NCBI RefSeq assembly: GCF_023973825.1
Contig: NC_090121.1
Span: forward strand, 1,136,001 to 1,200,000
Length of the DNA: 64,000 nt
Reading direction: 5' to 3'
DNA from: Plasmodium brasilianum
Taxonomy: Eukaryota > Apicomplexa > Aconoidasida > Haemosporida > Plasmodiidae
Part shown: positions 1-12,000 of the stretch, in pieces
How positions within the stretch are numbered: position 1 is the stretch's first letter
Layout of the letters: each line of letters begins with the position of its first letter
Made by a program: the position numbers and the translations under genes
The notes under the pieces: generated by a model
Seen by the model: only the letters and a program-made list of their open reading frames with translations
Databases searched by the model: none
Told to the model about the DNA's origin: nothing

Positions 1-3000
1 TAGCGCATGTATTAGAGCATGTATCAGAGTTAGCATCATTGTCAATTTCAGCATTAAGGCGGACACACGCAGGGGCTGTGGTACTGTAGCGACCTTTTCC
101 CCTCCTGATTTTCTCTATTAAACCATTGACTTCATCACATGGAGGATTATTATTCATCGTTTCACTTCTAGCATTTTTCGGTATTTCCTTGTACGAAATG
201 GCATTATCATTCTTACTAAGTTTTGTCCAATAGGCACTTTTTGTGCTGGTTGATTTTTTCTTATTCATGATAATTTGCGTTTCGTTAAAATATTCTTTCC
301 TTGCATGATGAAAGTTCTCCTCTCTGTCTACATCAGCATCACTTGACAAGTAAATTTTTTCCTCAAAAAAAAGTAATGTATCATTAACACTATCAGAAAA
401 TTTAAATCGGATTAGCTCCTTTAGAGCCACCCATACGTTCGACGAGATCTGCTTTTTCTTATCTACGAGATTTATTAGTAGGTAGGTTGCAACTTCGTAG
501 ATATTTTTTTTTTTTAACTTAAGCTCTATATTTCGCCCCTCGCTCGGACCATGCCTCGAATTCATACCACTCCTACAACTGCGCAGCCTCTCCCTCTTGA
601 GCGTCCTAAAAATTTCGCTCAAAATTTTGCACATGTACACCTTCTCAATCGATTCACTGTTGTTTAGGTAGAGTAAAACTACCGATGGATCGGTCAGTAT
701 TTTGATAAAGGAGGAACAAATGGGCGAGGGCCAATGTGATGTGTCATATTTAGAGGCCTCCCTAAAAGCTTTTAAGGTCTCCTTAACAATATTTTTATCT
801 GTATTATTTAAATTGTTAAAAAGAGAATTCAAAATACTTAAAGTATATTTCTCTTTTATAAAAAGGGAAAAAGGTTTTAATCCCCTTTCTGACTGATACT
901 TAAATATATTTTTGAATATGATAAAAAAGTTAGTGAAAGATAAATGTAAATATTTCGTAACAAGAGTATTTTTATATTTGCTATTAATACAATATAAAAC
1001 ATTAATCAGCGGTTCTATTATTTTTAAATTTTTCTCTTTTATGTGTAGACATAAAGGTATCTGTGATAAAATGATTAACGAAATGATAATATAATTTATA
1101 TTATCACTACTCTTGATAAAATAGATCAAAAATTTAAATATTTTAAAAGTATCATTTTTTTTTAAAAATATATAAATTAATTTAGTTAACCCATTTTCAA
1201 AGGAATGTTTATAGTATAGTAACTTGTCTATTTTATGCTCGTCGCAATAACTTAATACACTTTGTTTATTATTTAATATTAACAATTCTTTTACTATATT
1301 ATAGCAGTTTAATGTGTTATTTACGCTTATATTACAGGTATAATTATTATATATCTTTTCATTATATTCATCCTTAGAAATATTTTTTATATAGCTATTT
1401 TTAAATATATTCCTTTTTCCTAAAAAAAAAATGGATCTATTCATTATGCTCCCTAACAGCTTATCTTCTTTGCTCATTGTGTCTTTCCCTTCAACGTATT
1501 TCCCGCTCGACATGTCTTTGCTGCGTAGGTAGCGCTCTCTACTGCCTCCTCGGTTTCTGTCTCTTCTACTTCCGCTGTTTCTACGTATACTGCTATCACT
1601 GTTGCGCTCATTATTATTTCTCCTTTTTGTATATATATTACAATGGTCAGTACTACAATCGCCCTTTTCACAATTTGCACTATTACTGTTCACTTCGTCC
1701 ATGTTAAGTCCATCATCGGTGATAGTTACACCTATCGCTGCACCATTCTCTCGCATTAATGCTTCTGAGTTGTTCTCGCCAGTACTATGTATCTTGTTGT
1801 ATTTCTCATTTTTGTAAAAACCAGCCCCTTCTAATTTTTCCTCTTTTTTATTATATGCCAAAATGTGTTCACTGTCAAGGGTGAATCGGTTAGGTGGGCT
1901 CCCCTCACTAGTACTTCTATTCCTTATGTTGAAACTATTACCATGCATATTCCCGCTGATACTGCTGCGTGCATTCCCGCCCATACTTGCATTGCTTCCC
2001 AAATGCGAAAGCTGCTTTACGCCTAGGACATAGTACACTATTAGAAAGAGTTCGACAAAATACTTTTTTGCGTAGGACTTTATATACGTATTCTTAAACT
2101 TAATGAAATGAAATAGGAGGGATAAAATATTGCTAAAATTATTGTTCAACTTATGTATATGGAGGTTATTCATAATGTAAAACAGATAATCTAAGGTCTT
2201 ATTCAACAATGTTTTATTATTACAAATCATATATATAAAGTAAATATGTTCATAATTATACTTGGATTGTATAGTGCATAACATATTTATCGTAATATAA
2301 AAATATTTTCTACATAATAATAAAATTATATATAACGACCTTTCCAAAATGTTTGCTTCATCTCTTTTCTTTTGGCTGCATTTCCATATATTATAATAAT
2401 ATGTGTCTAATGTATTATTTGTTTGTTTGTCTGTTTTTTCATTTAATTTAAAATTTTTATCATTTAGTACGTTCATTTTTACATAGTATGATAATTCACT
2501 AAACATCCTACTCAAAATAACTTCTATATCGGTATTGTTAATTTGTTCACTCACTAAATAATACATAAGCAAATTTAATCCATTCATTGATATACGTTTA
2601 TTCGTATTATGCATACAACATATGAGATTGTTTATGTAACACCGTTTTTCATCGTTCGAAAAATATTCAATGATGATGGTATTAATTAGTTTATATAGAT
2701 TCACCTCTTTCTTTTTATTACCTCTAATCATACTTAGATTTTTTATAAGACCCTTTTGATATTTATCATTATTTATTTCTTTTATTTTTTTATTAAGATA
2801 CTGGTAAAATTTTTGGTGAAACTCTATAATGTATATGTAATTCCTAATATTTTTGATATTAAAATTTTTTCCTATTATACGTTTCTTCGCTTCATGAGTA
2901 GTAATATTCGTCTCCTCACGCTTTTTCGCTTCGTACAGGTAACTCTGCTTAGTTACTTGTCGGTGGTATTCCTTACTGCCACCGCCACTGCAGCTTCCGA

Positions 3001-6000
3001 TGCTAACTCCACTTTTGCCATCATTCTCATCGCTGTAGCATGTTTTTTCAATTATATGTTGACCGCTATCCTCGCAGTACTCCTCCGTGAAGAATTCATA
3101 ATTGTTAGGCAGATTATATTTCAAGCACATTTCCATGTTATTTTCCCTAGTTTTCTCATTTTTTTCCCGAATGAAATGATAATCTTTTCTTTTTTGCTGA
3201 TTCTGATGTCCCTCCTTTTTTTTTCGCATTGATTTTCTTTTTTCGTTAACGCAGTTGTGACTACTCAACTTATTCAATACATTTAAAACTACTTCTATCG
3301 AGTTGAAAAAGAAAAAAACAAAATGAGTATCACTCAAAATTTTCCTTTTCGCTAATTTTCCTATTATTACGCATATAGAACAAATACTGAAATAGCTGAT
3401 TATTTTCTGGTCGTCTTTGATATATGGGATTAGCAGTCCTATGCATTCGCACAAGTAGCTACCTTCTGACTTCTTTTCGACATTTGATTTGACATTTGAT
3501 TTGACATTTGATTTGACATTTGATTTGACATTTACTTCGCCCTTCACTTCCCCATTTACTTCACTCATATGATCCTCGTTTTTAGATCCCCTTTCACCGT
3601 TATCATTCTTTTCTTCCTCTACATATTTTTCATTCGGAATACTACTTAAATTATTATCATTCATATTATGCAAATAACTATGATCAGAAAGCTCAACTTT
3701 TTTATCATCATCACTTGGGATACCCCTTTTACTCCAACTACTGGTTATATTTTCACAGTCAACAATATGCTTCTTCATGTCCACATAATTTTTTTCATAA
3801 TTCAAGTCGAATAGCTTACCATTTGATAACTTACCATTTGGAGATATAATTGAGGTAAAATATTTTTCAAAATTGGAAGTGTTGAAAGATAAGAAACTTT
3901 TCTTATCCTGCTCATTTATATTTATTCCTTCTATTGATATTTCGTTTTTGACCTCTACTTCATTATAATGTTTGCTACCCTTTGTATTCGAAAACTCTTC
4001 TTTTTTTTTCTTATTCATCATTCTTACATATGTTTCAGTAGCATTTTTGCTAATTTGGTTACATGTGGTTTTCTTATTCACTCCCTTCTTATAACTCGAT
4101 ATAGACTTAAATATTATTTCTGTTATCATTCGAAATGATAAAAGTTTCACCTCATTCACATTTGTCATTATGCAGATATCATGTATGTACTTTACCATTT
4201 TGGATATAAAGAAAAACGACTTAACTTCTGACACCACCTTGACTATAATCATTATAATAGAATCTAAACATGAAAGAGCGACTTTTTCGTACTTACTCAA
4301 AATATAAAATAGCTTGTTGTTATCCCCATCAATAAGGTTGTTAATTGGCTCGTTCCTACATTTCTTTCTGTGCTTATCGTTATGGTTAACGTTTTCCCTT
4401 TTTCTATTTTGCAATAGCTTGGACGACTTCGTCGACTTTACCGTGTAGTCGTTACATGCGATCGAATGGTTGGTATGTGATATGTTCGATTGGAAGTACT
4501 CTCCTAAGTTATTTATGCTTTCTCCTTCCGTTTGTTTCCTATGTATGCTATTAGAATATTCACTGTTACTTCTGTGTGCACTGTTTTCACGACCTCTACG
4601 TCTGCTCTTTGATAGACCCTTTGTTACGTCCTCTGTTGCACCCTTTGCTGTAATTTCACCGATGTAAATACCTTCGTTGAGCTTTTTGTTAGTATCATCA
4701 TCGTCTGCTTCTTCATGCCCATTAACCACCATGCGTGTATTTCCCCTTTTTTTCGATTTGATCCTGTCTATTGTGTTCATCTTTCTAACAATTGATGGTT
4801 CATCTAACTGCTGCCTCCTTTCCTTATGTTTATTAATACACTCCCGCTTGTACCTACTTTCTGCCTCTTTTTGAGGTAAAAAACTGGAGCTTAATTTATT
4901 TTGGTAAGTATGTATTTTTATCTGATTCAAATCAAAAAGATTGCTATTTATATTTGTTGCTTCTCCATTGGTTTTATTTTCTTCATGTTGAAAATTTGGA
5001 TTTAACTGATTCGTATTACACGTTTGGCATATTTGGCAAGTCTGATACTTCCGACACGATTCACAAATTTGGAATGTTTGATATATTTTCTGCCTTTGGT
5101 TTAGCACAATTTTCAAGAATAAGTTAATAAGTACATCGACGATAATAAAAGTGGTCTGAAAAATTAGAGGGTGTTGTATGAATAAGGAATAATAAAGAGT
5201 CTTCAATGAATTTGACAAAATTTCATACGATTGGTTACTAATGTTTAAATGATACATATCCTTATGTTCATTTGGTGATGTGTCTTCTTTTATTAATTCA
5301 TAAAAATAATCGTTATATATAATATCTCTATTATTTCCAGACCAATGCATAATAAGTTGAAAATCCATTTTTTCAACCAATTTCTTCGTTTCTTTGATAA
5401 GAAACTCGTTGTCAGTAGTTGCCTTGGTGGAGTTCATTTTGTTCAAATCGCCATCAGAACAATACTTTTTTTTCATTTGCTCTTTAAAATAGTACTCGCT
5501 TTTGCTAACAATTTCGCTGTTAAGAAATTTAAAATAAATAGCAAAATTCTGAACGTTCATAAGATTTAACTGTGAAATAGGTAAGGTTAAATTGGAAATA
5601 TTTGAAAGATAGTATAAAGACGAAAATATTATTATAAATTTATAAACATAAAGACAGGAATAAAACGGGATAGTACTCCAATTGTCTCCTAACAAGAGAT
5701 CGCATATATCTCTAACCATATATCTACTATTTTTTAAATCAAAGTGATTTACAAAATAATTATTATTGCTTAGTATGATGTTCTCTTCAGTTGTTATTAA
5801 GTTAGACTTCGTCCTATGCTCACTCTCCCCTATTTCAGTAGTACCAAAATTGCATTTGTTCATTTTAATTTGTTTTAATTTTTTTGCTATACTTTTTAAC
5901 GATTTTAGCAAATTTAACTGTATATTTATTTCCTTCTCTTGATAAAGCGAATTAATGATTGGATCCACTAACAGTTGGAATATGAACAGAGTGTCGAACT

Positions 6001-9000
6001 GTCCGTTGAGCGGTCCACTGTGTGTATTGGCAGCGTTGTTGGGAGCACATCTGTATGCGGTAGTAGTTCCTATAGTAGTAGTGCTGTCTGTGATAGTAGA
6101 GCCTATGGCAATTCTACGTGCAGTAGTGTCACCCATGACAGTGTTATATACAGCACTGCTATGTAATGAAGTGGATTCCGCAGTGGAATGTTCGATGCAA
6201 ATATCACCGCTGACTTCTCTGCTGAGCCTGGAAAATATGTTTCTCCTAAATATAGAATATGTATTTATCTCTTCCTTGTACAGTTCATCGATGTACTTGT
6301 TCCTTTTGTTCATTATCTCTTTCACTAACTGATCATCCTCCCCCTTAGGTGAAAATTCATTTTTATCAAAGAGCAATACATGTTCAAATGTGTTATTATA
6401 TTTAACCAAAGTTAAGTACACATACTGAACGTACAGATGAAATATGCTACTATTAACATATACTTCATTGATGCTATACAAATATTGAAATTTTCTGGAT
6501 GGTATTTTTTTAACACATAAACCAATACTTAATATTAAAGTGGTACGAATATTTTCAGCATTGATAACATAATTAGATTTTCCAAAAATATAGAATGCAC
6601 TAGTTTTTCTATTAGCTACATCTGAGTAAAAAATATTATTTAAAGCAAAAAGAATACGAAATAAATTTTGTTCATCTAATACATTCTCAATATAATAAGC
6701 TGTTATATATTGATTGAAACTTTTACTAATAGAAAAGTTCATATCATTTTGTAATATATAGCAACCTAACTTGTCCTCAAATAATTCATGTGTTTTTTTT
6801 ACTATGTCATTTTTTTGATCTAATTTTTTTCTTAATTCTTCTAAGTAGTTCATTTTTTTTTTTTTATCAATTTTTGGATTATTACTAAATTCTTTTTCAA
6901 ATTTTATTGATGCATCTTTGTTTATGCTAGATTTCTCACTAGGAAAACCATCCCACTTGGTTCCCTTTTTTTCCCTGCGCCATTTCTGCTCTTTTTCTTC
7001 CTTATTATGTGGGTATCCAGTCGTGCCGCTCCTTTTTCCGCTACTTATATCGCTACTTATGCCACTACTTATGCCGCCAACCGTTGCGCTGTTTGCGCTG
7101 TGCAAATGCAGAATGTGCTTAATGCTTGCTTTATAAATGGCTTGGTATTCGTTAAGGTATGTCAAAACACTTTCTATATTTTTTTCCTTAGTCAGATCGG
7201 TATTATACTTGTTTGATAGCAACATGAAGTTATTGAAATCTAACTGGTTGTCAGTGTTTCGTTTTACACATATGGCATCATTTCTCATGAGCTGTATGCA
7301 TTCGAAACACTTTCGTGTATACAATGTTGTACACTTTTCTTTATATAAATTAAAAAAATAAGTCTTATAAATATATGAAAAATTTGTATATAGAGTTAAA
7401 AACATATTCTCGTTATCATTTATAGCTATCTCATCATTAAGTTTGAAAAAAATGGTAATAAGCTTATTTGCATATTTCACATTAAAATATTTAGCTATAA
7501 CACAAAGGTTGTTTACAGTTCCTAAGTAAAAAAGAGTGTTTTCAAATTCTTCATTATTCTGAATTGTCCTTAGAAGCTCTACTAATACATAAAAAAATAT
7601 GGTAATATATGTTTGATAGCTGTATATTTTTTCTATCTCCCCTTTTACATAGCTAGTAAAATATACTTTCATCAACCTAAGTAAGCTTGCAAACTGATGA
7701 CTCAGTGGCTCAGCATTAGACAAATAAAGCACATTACTTCTACACCTGCTCCTACTTCGGTTTCGATGTGCGCTTCTTTGACTGACTCGGTTACTATCTC
7801 TTCCGTTGTGCATTCCACTTATAGTAACACTAGTATTCCTAATGCCTCCAGTACCTCTAGTACTTATAGTACCCCTCTCACCCCTGTAAATGTTGTCCCC
7901 ATCGATGGAATCCATTAACTTACGGACCCCCTTCAAGTCCAAGTTAAAATAAAGCTTAATAAAGGCATTGACCTTCCTTCTTCTCCCTTCATGACATTTG
8001 AATGAGTAGGTTTTTAAGTACGTATTTATCAGCTTTATACTAATAGTTTTTGCTATCTTTATGTAACACAATTTTATCAAATAGTTGTATCGGTTAATCC
8101 ATTTCTCCTTTTCTATTTTTTGGAAAAATTTTTTTTTCCTCATATTTCGACTTTTTCGATGTTTATATATTTCTCGTCTTTTCCGACCTTTTCTATACCT
8201 TCGGCCAATTCTCTTTATGTTTTCTATTATTTTCTTATAATATATACTGTCCCCCCCGAATAACGGAACGAATCCGCTGTTCTGCAGCCCATTGTGGTGC
8301 ATTTCACTATGCGTTATTACTCGGTCATGCAAATGCAAAAAGGAATGCATTATTTCAAAGTAGGTATGATTCTGAATGAAGGAAATACTTTTATTATGAG
8401 TAAAACTCCTTAAAATAGACATAAGCTGCAAACTCAAAAACGACACAGCTACATTTGGGTGATAACAATACATAAATAACACAGACATTATTTTACTCAT
8501 GTTTGGTAATACTAAATAATTATAATGCAGTCTTGAATGTAATCTTAAATTTTTCTTATTCATATAATTATACAGTGATATACATATAATGTTTAGTGAC
8601 TTCAGAACAAGTAAAACAATTTTGTAATTGCTTTTTATGTTAATTAAAAATTCAAATAACAAGGCATATAAAATCCTGGGTGAATATATAGAAAAGTTGT
8701 ATTGAAAAGCAAATGATATTAATTCCTTTATATAATCTACTGAGGGATACATATATATAAAATAGTGCAAGTGCGTGTCATAAAACATTCTATTATTAAC
8801 AAATCCGTCTTTCAAAATTTCCTCTTCACCATTATTAACATCTATTATTGAACCATTACTATCAACAAAGTAACCATACTTTTTACTTTTCATCTTAAAA
8901 TTTGAGTCATTACTTAATAATATATTTAAAAAAAAATGAAAAATTTTTATAATATGTTTATTTGGTATTAAAAGCCATGTTTTTATTTCGTCTTCATAAC

Positions 9001-12000
9001 ATCCTACGTTCATTATTTCATCTGAGTTATCATTGCCCTTTTCATTTATGTACTCCATTTTTCCTTCCTTCATAACGATTGAACCTTTTCTCCTTGTGCT
9101 CTCCTCCTCGTTGTACGGACCACTGTAAGGGGAAACCCCTTTCCCCCTACCGCCGGCAATTTCATTTAAATTTACATCGTTACCACCTCCGGTGCCACAT
9201 CCGACCTTATACCCAATACCGTTTCCTTTATCGCTTCCTTTTTCGCTTCCTTTATAGCTTCCTTTATAGCTTCCTTTATCGCTTCCTCTATCGCTTCCTC
9301 TATCGCTTCCTCTATCGCTTCCTCTATCGCTTCCTCTATCTCTTCTTTTATCGCTTCCTTCATCGCTTCTTTGACCACGTCCGACGTCATTTCCAACGCC
9401 GCTTTTTTGGCAATTCCCTGAAGAGGTACCTCTTCTCCTGACCACGTAATCCTCACTCGCGTACAGAACGCATAAGGGGCTGCTAACCTTCGGGAGAAGA
9501 CCAAATATAACATTCGGATTGTAAGAGTAATGATCAAAATAGTGATGAAAAGACAGTAGTAAGTTAATTTCCAGTAATATATATATAATGGTTAGGTCAT
9601 TATTATATGTATCTGATATGTCTGCAATAATTTGAATGATTACCTCTATATTAGTATTATTCTGATTAGTATCATTAATAAAGCTATTTAAATATTTGAA
9701 ACTTTTTTTATAGTTAGAAGGTTTTTTCATAATATTTTGATTAGATAAATGTGTCATGGTATTTATGTCTAGACCACTTGATATTATTAATATATAATGC
9801 TTCAATATAATAAGAGAAACGATGATACCTATTTTTGTATTTGATTTAAACTTCTCTTTCAAAAAGTTGAATACACAATTGTTTGTATAAACACATGATA
9901 TAAAAATAGTAAAAATTTCCATAATTTCGATAAAGGTAGATATATAATGGTTTGATATAATATGTTTAACTACACTCTTAGAATTACTATTAACATAATT
10001 TTCATTAATTAATATGTATAATAAACAGTAAGCTAATTTTAATACATGGTTAGTGAACACTACTAAAAGATGTACTTTATTTAAACAGTTTTGTAGAATA
10101 ACTCTAAAACTATTTATTATTCTATAATCTGGTATACCCTTTATATTTGCATAGTTTATATATAACTGGCTATCATTATTATATATACAAGATATATCAT
10201 GTATTCCTGTATTATTAATAGTTGTATTAAAAAATACAAAAAAATAATATATATATATTTCTAATATTCTTTTAATATTATGCTCTTCATCCTCCTCCTC
10301 CTTATTTATATATAATATTAACCTTGAAATAATATAAAGGATTTTCTCATAATATTCATTAGTATATTTCATCATAACAATTGTATTAAAATATATATCT
10401 AAAACTTTTGTACATATCATACTTATGTCATCCACTTTCTCCTTATTCTTTTCATTCCATATACTGCGCCTACTTACGAAATTTTTTTCATACTTCATCT
10501 TACCACTTTTTTCACTTACCCTTTTTGTACCATCTTTAAAATTAGAAGTACTCCCCTTTTCTTCACCACTGAGATTTCTCCTACCTCTGCTTCTGTGACT
10601 TCTTTTGCCACAATTTTTGCCACAATTTTTGCCACAATTTTTGCCACTATTTTTGCAACTATTTCTGTCACAATTTTTGCCGCTATTTCTGTCACTATTT
10701 TTGCCACTATTTCCGTCACTATTTTTGCCGCTATTTTTTCCGCTACTTTTTCGACTGTTCCTTATACAGTTGATGTTCCCTTCGGGATTCCCATCAACAT
10801 GTTCACATTTTGCTAATTCATGGCCACATCTGCTATACATTTGTGCTTTATCCTCATCTTCAGTGAATGAGTCCTTCTGCTGTTTATTCGTATTAATTTT
10901 CTCATCTTCCAAATGGTCTTTTTCGGTAACACTTTGAATTTCATTTGAACGCATAAATTCCTCGTGTTTTGCTAATGTAGTCGATACGCTAACACCGTTT
11001 GCATAAACACGTTCGCTTTTTTTATCCTCTGTCTGCACACCTTCCTTATCACTATTAACCCCCCCATCATTTGGACAACTGAAGGTATTATTCGTTGAGT
11101 CCGCTTTGTTATTGCTGCTGTTAGACTCGATGCTTGTACGAGGAAGGGAGCCATCATTAAGATGATAACTACTCTCACTGATGTTGCCTCTGCTGTTCTC
11201 TGGTACATTTTCACATGAGTCTGACATGTCCTTTTTTGGATTTTTCCTGTATAGACTCGTTTGACTGATGATGTCACTAAAAATGTTTCCGTTATTTAAC
11301 GTGCAAGGTAAATTTGATTTTAAGGATGACTGTATGGTGTAAGTAGTACATGTGTCATCACTGGTATTTTCTACTGACAGCTGAATAACATCATTTTCAA
11401 TATACACATTAGTATTTTTATTGTTTGTTAATATGAAATTTTTCTTTTTATAACTCGAATTCATATACATGATACTATACAAGACCGAGGGGAACTGGAT
11501 ATCGTCAAAAATTTTCAAAAATATTTTGTACATCATATCAGTATGTTTATTACTGCAGCTGTTATTACTGCTGCTGTTATTATTGCCGCTCTTGCTACTG
11601 CTGCTGTTATTATTGCTTCGACTATTATTACTTCCATAATTATTAATGCCACTATTACAATAGCGATAATCTAAATATATCATGCTCTTAAATACATCGA
11701 TGAGCACATTCTTCGCCAGGTGAGGAACTTGCATAAAGATATCTACATACAACTCAAGGTACGTGTATACGTGATCACGGAGATTGTTATTACTACTAAT
11801 GTTGCTACCTCTATTGTTACTGCTAGGATTATTATTCCTATTTGACTCCATGTAATAATTAACTCTTTCTATAATTTTCTTTTTTAAATAACTATCTTCT
11901 TTTATTATACATAACATTAATAATCTCGTCATTATATTATGCCGTTCATCGTTTTTTTTAATATAAAGCATTTCATTAAGTATGAAATTTATTATATTTT

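Noticed and set aside
9079..9537. Plus-strand frame of Phe-Leu-Tyr-Arg repeats and minus-strand frame of Glu-Ala-Ile-Lys repeats
   Set aside because: Both are off-frame readings of the 12-bp array inside the giant ORF, whose own frame continues on both sides.
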